A DNA stretch of 64,000 bases from SMWN01 sp965261165 (lineage in GTDB: Bacteria > Pseudomonadota > Gammaproteobacteria > Eutrophobiales > Eutrophobiaceae), in the NCBI GenBank assembly GCA_965261165.1, contig OZ253445.1, positions 558,001 to 622,000 on the forward strand, written 5' to 3'. The notes beneath the pieces were generated by a model that had not been told where the DNA came from, did not search any database, and saw only the letters and a program-made list of their open reading frames with translations. Below, one piece after another: positions 28,634 through 37,213 of the stretch. Each line of letters opens with the position of its first letter. The first letter of the stretch is position 1. The position numbers and the translations under genes were made by a program.

Positions 28634-29620
28634 TTGGAATTCACCGAACAACAACAAGAAAAACTTGAACAGGCTAAAGCACTACTGACCGCATTGGGGC
28701 TACCGAAAGCACAGTGTAATGACCGTTCCGGGTGGGTGGTTTTGGCACTTGCGAACATTAAACCAACCGACAACTGGAATAATGCAACCGCGCCCCTATT
28801 GCCTACTGTTAACATTATGGAATTCATTCGTAATGAATATGGTATGGACTACAAGCCGAACAGCCGTGAAACAATTCGCCGCCAAACCCTACACCAGTTC
28901 GAACAAGCCCGCGTTGTTGACCGAAACAGGGACGACCCCGCACGACCGACTAACAGCAAAGACAATAATTATTCGTTAAATCAGCCGATTCTGGATATTT
29001 TGGCTGTCTATCCTAATAGGGATTGGGGACAAAAAGTTCAAGATTACAAAGATGCTGTTACTGAACTAACAGCACAATATGAACGCCAGCTTGAATTTCA
29101 AAAAATCCCTATCACTCTACCCAATGGTGGCACTATCAAATTGTCCCCAAGAAAACACAACCAGTTACACGCGGACATTGTGCATGAATTTTGTTCACGC
29201 TTCGTTGGTGCGGGCGGTCATCTTCTTTACATTGGTGATACTGCTAGTAGTCGCAATGAAGGTGGAAAGCTAATGTTCCTAGAAGATGACTATCTGGAAT
29301 CGTTAGGCGTTCCGCCAATGTCCCATGACAAGTTGCCGGACGTAGTGGTCTATGACGAAGACCGGAAATGGCTGTTTTTGATTGAAGCTGTTACAAGCCA
29401 CGGTCCCGTTTCTCCCAAGCGTTGGGTTGAACTTGAAGAAGCCTTCAAAGATTGCACCGTTGGTCTTGTGTACGTAACTGCCTTTCCAGACCGTGCCGAA
29501 TTTCGAAAGAATGCGGCTGATATTGCATGGGAAACTGAAGTCTGGATTGCGAACAACCCAGACCACATGATTCACTTCAACGGTGACCAGTTTTTAGGTC
29601 CGCATGAAAAAAGCGCATAA
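28634..29620 (+). CDS. BsuBI/PstI-family type II restriction endonuclease
   Basis: A 328-residue endonuclease. The C-terminal half carries the family signature: NGGTIKLSPRKHNQLHADI near 175, GGHLLYIGDTASS, then LPDVVVYDEDRKWLFLIEAV and TSHGPVSPKRW near 235-265. The PD...E-A-V pattern is the metal-binding core. The start is TTG at 28634 after AGGGGTG. It is coupled to the methylase gene. CTGCAG specificity is inferred from the family. The stop codon overlaps an attC-like site. Confidence 0.9.
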   Translation: MEFTEQQQEKLEQAKALLTALGLPKAQCNDRSGWVVLALANIKPTDNWNNATAPLLPTVNIMEFIRNEYGMDYKPNSRETIRRQTLHQFEQARVVDRNRDDPARPTNSKDNNYSLNQPILDILAVYPNRDWGQKVQDYKDAVTELTAQYERQLEFQKIPITLPNGGTIKLSPRKHNQLHADIVHEFCSRFVGAGGHLLYIGDTASSRNEGGKLMFLEDDYLESLGVPPMSHDKLPDVVVYDEDRKWLFLIEAVTSHGPVSPKRWVELEEAFKDCTVGLVYVTAFPDRAEFRKNAADIAWETEVWIANNPDHMIHFNGDQFLGPHEKSA

Positions 29621-29667
29621 CAAGGCACTGCTGTCGGACAAATTTTCCGCAGAGCGTAGCGTTAGGT
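29615..29667 (+). repeat. integron attC-like site after the PstI-like endonuclease gene
   Basis: GCATAAC at 29615-29621 and GTTAGGT at 29661-29667 resemble the R'' and R' core sites. Between them GCACTGCTGTCGGA pairs with TCCGCAGAGCGTAGC, with a few unpaired bases, around a short loop. The gene's stop codon lies in the first core, as is usual for gene cassettes. Confidence 0.55.
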
Positions 29668-30103
29668 GCGCATAAATCCAAACATTCTGCATGGATTAAA
29701 TCTCATGTAGATAGATAAATAAATGACGAGCAAATTTGGTAACTACTATCCGCACTATATCCCTATGCACTGATTACGACGTTGTTAATCAATGCCGGAT
29801 ATAGGAAAAATGCTTTATCAGTTAAGTGGCTGGTCGTACGACCGGGAGATTGATCCACACGTAGCCATCCTGTTTGAGATGTGAGCATGACACATAAGTT
29901 GCGCAGTATACTTCCTCAACAAAGTCTCTAATTTTATTTTCCAACAACGAAAAATAATTTGAGCTTGCTCAAGATTAATCGAGATCAAAATTTACTATCA
30001 GTACAACTGGCAAAGCAATCGAATAGCAAACCTATGCCAATCTCCGATCGACACTTTGATTGTTATATAGTAAGGCTTGAATCACATTCGAGGAGTATTT
30101 GAA
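29668..30103. other. non-coding region after the RM pair
   Basis: About 435 bp with no recognisable gene. It probably contains the promoter of the truncated GFA gene that follows. No further attC-like site or terminal repeat was recognised. Confidence 0.4.
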
Positions 30104-30182
30104 ATGACGGTTAAAGGTGGATGTTTGTGCGGTAAAGTACAATATGAAATCACAGGGGCATTGTCGAGCGCTGACCATTGCC
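30104..30182 (+). pseudogene. N-terminal fragment of a GFA-family protein
   Basis: ATG at 30104, behind an AGGAG site, opens MTVKGGCLCGKVQYEITG and reaches SSADHCH. This is the first zinc-binding half of glutathione-dependent formaldehyde-activating (GFA/DUF636) proteins. The next expected Cys-x-x-Cys is missing because the sequence switches to the opposite-strand DUF1016 fragment at about 30182. The gene is cut at a deletion or insertion joint. Confidence 0.7.
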
Positions 30183-30520
30183 ACGGATACACTCAATCTC
30201 ATACAAAGCGCGACTGGTGTCGTTATCGATGGCGATCAGTTCGACGATGTGACTGAAAGAAAGCTTGTGCAGCAAATCTGATGACGATACGGATAATGGC
30301 TCGGTCGCTGGTGGCACAATTCGGGAGGCAGCGTCTCCCAGTTTCTGGCGCAACTGAAATTGGGTAGTCAATTCGGGAGTCAGTGTCTCCTGAATCTGCG
30401 GATAGACCAGATAGAACTGCCTATAACGTCGCAGTTCCCGCACATCCATCCTTTTCAAGTCGACCTTTGTGAGCGCCTCTGAAAGTCGATCTAATAGCTT
30501 GTCTCCATAACTTGCTCGAT
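30180..30520 (-). pseudogene. DUF1016 (YhcG-type) N-terminal fragment
   Basis: The minus-strand frame reads SYGDKLLDRLSEALTKVDL, then LRRYRQFYLVYPQIQETL, and LSFSHIVELIAIDNDTSRAL to YEIECIRGN. That is the N-terminal winged-helix region of YhcG/DUF1016 nuclease-domain proteins. The C-terminal PD-(D/E)XK domain is absent, replaced at about 30182 by the GFA fragment. Upstream it is joined to a type III restriction gene remnant. Confidence 0.7.
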
Positions 30521-31790
30521 CCGCGCCATGTGGCAACGTCTGGCATCGGTCTCCCAGCGCTCGGTCTTTGAGGTATTGAAACTGACGTGGGCGGTGGAGC
30601 CAACAGGATTGTAGGGATCGAGCATTACCTTGATGGGGCGCTCACCCACTAGAGAGCGAGTAATAGCCGCAGTAATGCGTTCGCAGGCCATATCGGCCAA
30701 TTCCTGATACAGTAGCTGGGCGGGATAGGTGCTGCCTTTGCACACCAGGCAGTTGTCCAGCCATTGCCGGGTAATACGCTTTAACTGACCAAACAGGTGC
30801 AGTCTGGCCTCTTCACCGGGGTCGCGCCATTTTGTGTAGAGCAGTCGCTGGGTAATATGGAATAACAGAGTAGAACGCCGCATATTGTCCAGATGTCGCA
30901 GGCTCAAGTCTACGTCCTCCCCGATGATACCGGCATTTTTAGTAATTGAGGGGCCGACCAGGTCCGGTGTTAGTTGCAATACCGAGTCTTCGTTAAACTT
31001 TGCGGTTAATCGCTCTTCTGGTAGCTCAACCCGGTAACCGGCCACCCGTGGAAAACGAATTTCGAGGGCATCGCGGTCGGGGCTAATAGCTTTAACCTGG
31101 ATGGTCTCGCGCGGTGCTTGCGGCGGTGCCACCACAGGTTTGGCAGTAAAATCGAAGGGAATGCCCAACACATCGGCATATTCAACGTTGAATAGTCCTT
31201 GTTCATTCAGATCGTAGGATTGGCGGCGCAATGCCCGACCAATCACCTGCTCACACAGCAACTGGGTACCAAAGGCTCGCACTCCCAGCACATGGGTAAC
31301 ATTATTGGCATCCCAACCTTCGGTGAGCATGGAAACGGAGACCACGCAGCGAATCGATCCGCCCAGCTGATCTCGTTTGCCCACGGTATTCATCACTTCG
31401 CGCAGTAAATCTTGCTCGGTGATATTCTCTGCGCCCTTGTGATCGCCACGTTGTTTCATTTCATAGCGGAAGCGCTCTATTTCATCGGCGGCCATCGCAT
31501 GAAAGTTTTTATCCAGTGCCTCGCCAGATTCGAGCTACTCGCTGTCGATTAACAAGGTGCGTGGTCGCGCAATCGGGTTACCGTGTTCGTCGAAATTGCA
31601 AAACAGCGGCAAACGCCCGTTTTCCAACGTTGTTGATCCATCGTCATTGTTCCGATGAAAGCCCGAGATAAAGTCGTACACAAGTTTGGAGGTTGAGGTG
31701 TTGTTGCAGACCACGATAAAACAGGGAGAGGATGATAGGTGCTGCTCAAGGATGAGGCCGGTAGGATAGGTTGCGGGCCGGAAAGCGCAA
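30510..31790 (-). pseudogene. type III restriction endonuclease subunit R (BPTD_3080-like), decayed
   Basis: The frame runs from about 31790 with FIVVCNNTSTSKLVYDFI, then DFISGFHRNND, then is interrupted by TAG at 31535-31537 where the family has a Gln (LLIDSE*LESGEALDKNF). It continues with SVSMLTEGWDANNVTHVLGV and GTQLLCEQVIGRALRR, the SF2 helicase motifs V-VI. The N-terminal helicase motifs and the C-terminal nuclease are missing. It ends at about 30510 where a DUF1016 fragment begins. It is the relic of a defence system. Confidence 0.75.
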
Positions 31791-32073
31791 AACGCTAAAA
31801 CGGCCGGTGCACCATTGATTTATGCTTAATAACCGCATAGTTGAGGGCCTAATAACAGCCTGTCGATTGCCAGCAGCCGGGACCTTGTAGTAGATTGAGC
31901 AAAATCAGGGGGTATTAATCCTTCCTATACTCTCAACAAGTATTTTCAAGTCGGACTCGTAACAGCTTACTCGGTTCCACTTAGTTTCACATTTTAGCAA
32001 GCTATTTATCGCCGCTTAAAATGGCGTTAGGGTCGGTCGGAGTCCATCACAACAACTAATGTAGGAAAGCATA
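31791..32073. other. non-coding region before the Eco29kI-type RM genes
   Basis: About 280 bp with no gene. An imperfect palindrome (CATTTTAGCAAGC versus GCCGCTTAAAATGG, 31990-32023) precedes GCGTTAGGG at 32024-32032. This could be an eroded cassette recombination site, but the upstream core is not convincing. Confidence 0.3.
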
Positions 32074-32685
32074 TTGAAGTTAGACGATCACATTTTTAAA
32101 TCGGAATCATTTGTAGAGTTAGTTAATGAGGCTGTAAATTTCATGATTAATACCCCAATGGAAGCGCTACCTCCAGATGATAGATTTTCAGGGGGCGGAG
32201 TTTATGCACTGTATTACACAGGAAATTTTCCCTTATATAAAAAAATATATGAGAAAGATAGTGATCTTCCAATTTATGTAGGTAAAGCAGTTCTACCTGG
32301 TTGGCGACAAGGTCGTGGCACAGCTAAAGAGAGTGATCCAGCTCTCTATCGCCGCTTAAACGAGCATGCCAGAAGTATTGGAGGCGTTAATAATCTCAAA
32401 GCCTCTGATTTCAACTGTAAATTTGTGGTTTTAGCGGGACAGGAGGCAGATTTAATCGGCACTGTAGAGGCTGCAATGACAAGAAGGTATAATCCTCTTT
32501 GGAATTCTCATATTGATGGTTTTGGGAATCATGACCCGGGCAAAGGTCGCTACGAACAAGCAAAATCTGAATGGGATGTTTTGCATCCTGGCCGCACATG
32601 GGCAGACCGTTTAAATGGCACTCCCCCAGATAGTAATAAGGTGGAGGAAAAGATAGGTATATATCATGTCACTAAATCAACTTAA
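32074..32685 (+). CDS. Eco29kI-family type II restriction endonuclease (GIY-YIG)
   Basis: A 203-residue GIY-YIG nuclease. GGVYALYYTG near 46-55 and LPIYVGKAVLPGWRQGRG near 68-85 are the GIY and YIG strands, followed by YRRLNEHARSIGG, the metal-site region EAAMTRRYNPLWN, and the family C-terminus DGFGNHDPGKGRY and LHPGRTWADRL. Its family members cut CCGCGG, so that site is predicted. Start is TTG at 32074. The last 20 bases overlap the methyltransferase gene. Confidence 0.9.
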   Translation: MKLDDHIFKSESFVELVNEAVNFMINTPMEALPPDDRFSGGGVYALYYTGNFPLYKKIYEKDSDLPIYVGKAVLPGWRQGRGTAKESDPALYRRLNEHARSIGGVNNLKASDFNCKFVVLAGQEADLIGTVEAAMTRRYNPLWNSHIDGFGNHDPGKGRYEQAKSEWDVLHPGRTWADRLNGTPPDSNKVEEKIGIYHVTKST

Positions 32686-33865
32686 ATCTATAGAACTGTT
32701 TTCGGGGGCCGGTGGGTTAGCTCTTGGAATGGCAAAAAGCGGGTTCCAGCATGAACTTCTAGTCGAATATAATAAAGACGCAGTTGACAGCCTCATTAAA
32801 AATCATGATGAAGGTCAAGCTCAAATTAAAGAATGGGATATTAGGTACGAAGACGTGAAGAATATTTCATTCAAGAAATACAAAGGTAAAATTTCTGTTG
32901 TAGCTGGCGGACCGCCTTGCCAACCTTTTTCTCTTGGCGGAAAACATAAAGCATTTAACGATAACCGTGATATGTTCCCTCAAGCTGTTAGAGCCGTTAG
33001 GGAGGCACGCCCCGATTCATTTATTTTCGAAAATGTTAAAGGGCTATTACGTAAGAATTTTAGCACCTACTTTGAATATATTATCCTTCAAATGACTTAT
33101 CCAAATATTGGAAAAGAAGATGGGGAGAACTGGGAGAGTCATCTTTGTCGGCTTGAGGAAACCCATACAAAAGGTAGTTACCGAGGGCTTAAATATAATG
33201 TTCTTTATCGCCTATTGAATGCAGCAGATTATGGTGTGCCGCAAAAAAGGGAGCGTGTATTTATTGTTGGCTTTCGAAGTGATTTAAATATTGAATGGAG
33301 CTTTCCAAAAATAACTCATTCTCAAGATGCATTGTTATGGCAACAATGGGTCACAGGTGAGTATTGGGAGCGTCATAATACAAATAAAAATGATCGACCT
33401 AAGCTAAGCTCATCACCAGAGAAGATTTCTCAGGAATTGCAAAAAAAATACGGCCTGTTTATACCTGAAGAAAAGCCTTGGGTTACAGTGAGAGATGCTA
33501 TTGGTGATTTGCCGTGCCCGAAAAAAGAAAATGGATTTAACAATCACAACTTCAAGGCTGGCGCAAAATCCTATCTTGGACATACAGGAAGTCCGATTGA
33601 TGAACCATCAAAGACATTAAAAGCAGGAGATCATGGAGTTCCTGGGGGGGAAAACATGATTCGCTTTAATGATGATTCAATTCGGTATTTTACGGTACGT
33701 GAATCAGCAAGAATGCAAACATTTCCAGATGATTATCACATATCCGGCGCATGGGGAGAATGTATGCGGCAAATAGGAAATGCTGTTCCAGTTACTCTCG
33801 CTGAGGTTGTTGCTCAAAGCGTACATTCAGCAATTGCCCCGAACGCCCGCCTCAATCGTGACTGA
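32666..33865 (+). CDS. DNA cytosine-5 methyltransferase (Eco29kI-type partner)
   Basis: A 399-residue C5 methylase. Motif I ELFSGAGGLALGMAKSGF near 10-27, catalytic motif IV GGPPCQPFSLGG near 80-91, motif VI FENVKGL, motif VIII PQKRERVFIVGF, motif IX region RESARMQTFPDDY and motif X QIGNAVP are all present and in order. It overlaps the endonuclease gene by 20 bp, a typical RM layout. It should methylate the cognate endonuclease site (CCGCGG by family). Confidence 0.93.
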   Translation: MSLNQLKSIELFSGAGGLALGMAKSGFQHELLVEYNKDAVDSLIKNHDEGQAQIKEWDIRYEDVKNISFKKYKGKISVVAGGPPCQPFSLGGKHKAFNDNRDMFPQAVRAVREARPDSFIFENVKGLLRKNFSTYFEYIILQMTYPNIGKEDGENWESHLCRLEETHTKGSYRGLKYNVLYRLLNAADYGVPQKRERVFIVGFRSDLNIEWSFPKITHSQDALLWQQWVTGEYWERHNTNKNDRPKLSSSPEKISQELQKKYGLFIPEEKPWVTVRDAIGDLPCPKKENGFNNHNFKAGAKSYLGHTGSPIDEPSKTLKAGDHGVPGGENMIRFNDDSIRYFTVRESARMQTFPDDYHISGAWGECMRQIGNAVPVTLAEVVAQSVHSAIAPNARLNRD

Positions 33866-33958
33866 GGCGGCGATTCAAGGAGTCCATCATGGAAACAAAA
33901 TAAAAATCTCGGCCGCAAGCGACCGAGTTTTAAGATAGTTATACTCAAGGGCGTTATG
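33842..33958 (+). repeat. long imperfect palindrome, possible attC-like site
   Basis: AACGCCC at 33842-33848 and GGGCGTT at 33949-33955 are complementary outer arms 117 bp apart. Inside are CGCCTCA/TGAGGCG and CTCGG/CCGAG hairpins. It lies across the methylase stop and ends 30 bp before the next gene. Size and layout recall long VCR-type cassette sites, but the cores are not canonical. Confidence 0.4.
33908..33932 (+). terminator. terminator-like hairpin after the Eco29kI-type methylase
   Basis: CTCGG and CCGAG, extended by CGC/GCG past one mismatch, close a two-base loop and are followed by TTTT. It lies about 45 bp after the methylase stop. Confidence 0.55.
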
Positions 33959-33984
33959 TGTAAAATCTAACTAAGGAGGCTCGA

Positions 33985-34698
33985 ATGGCATTGGTAAAAT
34001 GCAAAGAATGTGGTGAAGAGGTAAGCACTAAAGCAAAGACCTGCCCAAAATGTGGCGCAAAAGCATCGAAGAAAACATCTTTATTTGCATGGCTCGTTTT
34101 AGCGTTCTTAATTTTTGTCGTATATGCAGCTAGTCAAACACCATCTACGCCTAGCAATCCCAAACCCTCTTCAGTATTAAATAGCCCACAAAAATCCGAA
34201 AGCAGTAAGAAAGTTGCGCCACCAAAACCTTCGTGGGTTACATCTACTTCAAAGGATGAAATGACTGGAAAATTTTCCGCATATGCCTTTTCTCCTAAAG
34301 CTTACCCCTCAACGAGAATGGAATTTCCATACCATGACGTGAATAGCGAGATGGGTTTTGGCTGCGATGCAAAGAGCGAATGGGTTTATTTCTATTTTAA
34401 TGGTGCTCCAAATCTAGCAAACGGTGAAACCGAAGATGGTTACAATCTAATTCGCACTCGAATCAGGCGGAATGAGAACGTAGAGAACGTAGAGAACGTT
34501 TCTTTAATTCAATATTGGGGGTCAGAGTTTATACATTTCCGCAATTATGCAGTGGCCATATCAAAAATTACAGCTTCCAACACTGCACTGCTTGAGCTTC
34601 AATGGCACGGGCAGCAGCCCACATATTTTAAGTATTCTCTTAATGGTTCATTAAAAGCAATCTCCGAGATTAGAGCGAAATGTGCCGCCAACAAGTAA
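33985..34698 (+). CDS. zinc-ribbon membrane-anchored protein of unknown function
   Basis: A 237-residue protein. An N-terminal zinc ribbon has CKECGEEVSTKAKTCPKCG at 6-24, a transmembrane helix FAWLVLAFLIFVVYAA follows near 35-50, then a Ser/Pro-rich linker and a C-terminal domain of about 150 residues I do not recognise (ETEDGYNLIRTRIRRNE). A strong AAGGAGG precedes the ATG at 33985. It is bracketed by two attC-like structures, with a short leader of about 30 bp, the geometry of a mobile gene cassette. Confidence 0.8.
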   Translation: MALVKCKECGEEVSTKAKTCPKCGAKASKKTSLFAWLVLAFLIFVVYAASQTPSTPSNPKPSSVLNSPQKSESSKKVAPPKPSWVTSTSKDEMTGKFSAYAFSPKAYPSTRMEFPYHDVNSEMGFGCDAKSEWVYFYFNGAPNLANGETEDGYNLIRTRIRRNENVENVENVSLIQYWGSEFIHFRNYAVAISKITASNTALLELQWHGQQPTYFKYSLNGSLKAISEIRAKCAANK

Positions 34699-34702
34699 AT
34701 AC

Positions 34703-34777
34703 ATATAACAAGCCAATTAACTACGCGCTTTCAGCGCCGGACGCAGCAAAGCTGCGCCGGTTATTGATGCGTTAAGC
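34703..34777 (+). repeat. integron attC-like site after the zinc-ribbon gene
   Basis: ATATAACAAGCCAATTAAC at the left and GGTTATTGATGCGTTAAGC at the right form the R''/L'' and L'/R' arms, imperfectly complementary with bulged bases. Between them are GCGC-TTTC-AGCGC and GCAGC-AAA-GCTGC hairpins. It starts five bases after the stop of the zinc-ribbon gene and is 75 bp, a normal attC size. Confidence 0.7.
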
Positions 34778-34803
34778 ACAAAATATACGGAAAGCCCAAA
34801 TCC

Positions 34804-35197
34804 CCAGCGCTGGGCACCGCTGGTGAACCCGTTTCATCAGGACTACCTGAACCCCTATATCAATTACCACCGGCCTTGCTTCTTCCCCGTCACCATGATC
34901 GATATCAAAGGCAAGCACAGAAAAACCTACCCCTATGCGGCCATGATGACAGCCTACGAAAAGTTCCTGTCACTACCCAAACCCAGCCAATATCTGACAC
35001 GAGGGGTAACGCTGAAACAACTGCGTGCAATCGCGCTGACAATCTCCGATAATGAAGCAGCCAAACGGCTAAAAGAAGCTAAAAAAAACAACGCTTTAAA
35101 ACCATCGCTGAACAGGACAACCAGGCAGCATAGTTGGTACGATATGGACACTATCAAATACTGCCGTTCAGTATCATTTCTCTATTGGAATATACTG
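34804..35197 (+). mobile_element. 3' remnant of the integrase-core insertion sequence (copy 2)
   Basis: These 394 bp match 22285-22678 of the first copy base for base except for a couple of changes (for example TTTCATC versus TTTTATC near the start). They encode only the C-terminal 120 or so transposase residues. Both copies stop matching at the same position, which fixes the right end of the element. The left part has been lost. Confidence 0.9.
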
Positions 35198-35213
35198 AAT
35201 CAATGAAAAAGAG

Positions 35214-35777
35214 TCATTGAAGCCCGCCGTTGATGGCCTTCTCTATCCGCTGGCGAATGTAGTCTTGGTCGAAGTATTTTGAGGGGTACAGGATCAGCAG
35301 AGGCATGCCTGTTTCCAGGCAGAATTCTTTCAGGCGCTCGTCGCGTTCTTTTCTGTCAGGCTGCTGATGCGAGCGGTCATTCAATTCAATCAGTAGTAAT
35401 ATTCGGTTTTTAGTCCGGTCATACAGTGCATAATCGACATGACGAGAGCGAAGAAAGCCTCGGTATTTCATGTGCATGGGCCCACGTTTGGCTTGCCAAA
35501 CATCTTCCCAGCGTACTTTTGACAATAAGTCCGTGTTCGATTGGTAACGGACAACTTGTCGCAGGCAATGCCAAAGCCGGTATTCGGCTCTGGAAAAGAA
35601 CTCCCGGATCACTATAGGATGCCGCTCTATCGTGACGGTCGAGGGAGTGGCCACCTTTACCTCGGCTCGCTTTTTACACCCGGCTCGCTTTTTGCAAAAG
35701 GATATGGCGGAACGCGCCATGAAGAGGCTGGCTACCAAAAAGAGTAGGAGAGAGATACCGATTTCCACCATAGTCAT
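35214..35777 (-). CDS. DUF2726 domain protein, membrane-anchored
   Basis: A 187-residue protein. An N-terminal hydrophobic segment IGISLLLFLVASLFMA anchors it. The DUF2726 domain has SRAEYRLWHCLRQVV, HVDYALYDRTKNRILLLIELND near 115-135 and a downstream LCLETGMPLLIL-like strand. The D-x(n)-E pattern and the fold suggest a relative of restriction-type nucleases, but the activity is unknown. It lies between the IS remnant and a truncated asnB copy. Confidence 0.8.
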   Translation of the reverse strand: MTMVEIGISLLLFLVASLFMARSAISFCKKRAGCKKRAEVKVATPSTVTIERHPIVIREFFSRAEYRLWHCLRQVVRYQSNTDLLSKVRWEDVWQAKRGPMHMKYRGFLRSRHVDYALYDRTKNRILLLIELNDRSHQQPDRKERDERLKEFCLETGMPLLILYPSKYFDQDYIRQRIEKAINGGLQ

Positions 35778-35854
35778 AAAATCAACAAACCTCTCTACAC
35801 CCCCACTCGGTCGCCCTGTGAAAAGCCCGGTGGCATGGTCGGTTTGAAGGACGA

Positions 35855-36046
35855 TAGCATGGGCTGGTGTCCAGCGTCCGTCAAATCAATAATGGCAAGC
35901 CGTCGATGTGCCAGAGCCAAAGTCGCTGATTCATCCAGCCAAACACCATGACCATCCGGTCCTCTATGGCGAATCTGTTGCGCCATTTCTGCAACGACCG
36001 ATGCTTCTGCCCCGCGCCTATCCCAATATCCGACTATGCCGCACAT
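35855..36046 (-). pseudogene. N-terminal fragment of asparagine-synthetase-like gene (duplicate)
   Basis: About 64 residues, MCGIVGYWDRRGAEASVV through AIIDLTDAGHQPMLS, nearly identical to the start of the complete asnB-type gene at 46883-48808. Similarity ends at 35855, after which the frame runs into unrelated sequence to 35795. It directly follows a complete GT4 gene, mirroring the arrangement at 48617-48970. Confidence 0.85.
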
Positions 36047-36068
36047 TCATTTTTTCCTGTTACTCGAG

Positions 36069-37196
36069 TCACCCATTCAATTTTATATACAAGTCCTCAT
36101 ATTGATTGACAATGGCACTCAATGCAAAATTATCTTTAATCCGCTGGCGCGCCTGTTGTCCTAAAAACTGACGTTGTTCCGAAGACATAGTCAACAATGA
36201 TGTAATGCCCTGTGCCAGGGCGGCGTTATCACCAGCAGGTGCCACAACCCCGTACTCACCAACAATGAATGCAGAATCACCCACATCAGTTACCACACAG
36301 GGCGTAGCACATGACATCGCCTCACCGATGACATTAGGAAAAGCCTCGCCATAAGAAGAAGAAACAAGTACATCAAATGCAGACATTAAAAAAGCAATAT
36401 CATCTCTTTCGCCCAATAAATAAATTTTATCTGTCATGTTGCACTCATCAATCCATGCTAATAAGCGGTTATTGGATTTATCAATATGGGTGCCTACCAT
36501 GATAAATGCAGCATTCGGAATTTGCTTGCTTACCAATGCGGCAGCTTGGATAAAACCTCGGTGGTTTTTCTGTGCATCAAATCTCGCTACCATGCCAACC
36601 AACAAAAAAGACGCATCAATCTTTAATTGTTGTTGTAATTTTAATTTAGCATTTGTATCAGGGCGTAATAGCGCACTATCAAAGCCATTGGGGATCCTGG
36701 CAAATCGATCTTTTTTATAGCCTATTTGTTGATGAATATGTATCGCCTTTTTTGAATTACAAATAATCACTTGTGGCACAAAACCAGAGAACAGAGCGCA
36801 AACTTTCACCGCCCATATCGTTGTTTTTCTGGTTTTGTCTTGGTCCAAATTACTGTGGCGAATGTTCCAAACGATGTTTTTAATGCCGAGTAGTCTAGCA
36901 GCAACCCCGCCCAACAAATCAGCATGATACATCCATGTTTGCACTATCTTTGGGTTGCTGTTGCGAATATATTTTAGTAAACATAAAAAACCAATCAAGC
37001 CCAAATTTGTTTTACGCATATGACAAGTTTTCACTTCAACGCCCAGCATTTCAATTTTGTTCGCCATTGTGCCTCTGTCGGTTAATGAAATAATAACGGA
37101 CTCAAAACGTTCGTTATCCATGCCAGAAAGCAACTTATAAAGCATGTTTTCAGCACCGCCAGTGCCAAGTCCAGTAATCACATGAAGCACCTTCAC
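36069..37196 (-). CDS. glycosyltransferase family 4
   Basis: A 375-residue GT-B enzyme. The N-terminus has HVITGLGTGGAENMLYKLL, the donor-site region MVARFDAQKNHRGFIQAA near 205-222, LLGERDDIAFLM, and the E-x7-E segment SSSYGEAFPNVIGEAMSC near 290. It is intact and should add a sugar during surface-glycan assembly. Its C-terminal coding region is duplicated at 48840-48976. Confidence 0.87.
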   Translation of the reverse strand: MKVLHVITGLGTGGAENMLYKLLSGMDNERFESVIISLTDRGTMANKIEMLGVEVKTCHMRKTNLGLIGFLCLLKYIRNSNPKIVQTWMYHADLLGGVAARLLGIKNIVWNIRHSNLDQDKTRKTTIWAVKVCALFSGFVPQVIICNSKKAIHIHQQIGYKKDRFARIPNGFDSALLRPDTNAKLKLQQQLKIDASFLLVGMVARFDAQKNHRGFIQAAALVSKQIPNAAFIMVGTHIDKSNNRLLAWIDECNMTDKIYLLGERDDIAFLMSAFDVLVSSSYGEAFPNVIGEAMSCATPCVVTDVGDSAFIVGEYGVVAPAGDNAALAQGITSLLTMSSEQRQFLGQQARQRIKDNFALSAIVNQYEDLYIKLNG

Positions 37197-37213
37197 CAGT
37201 GAACCTCAGCAGT

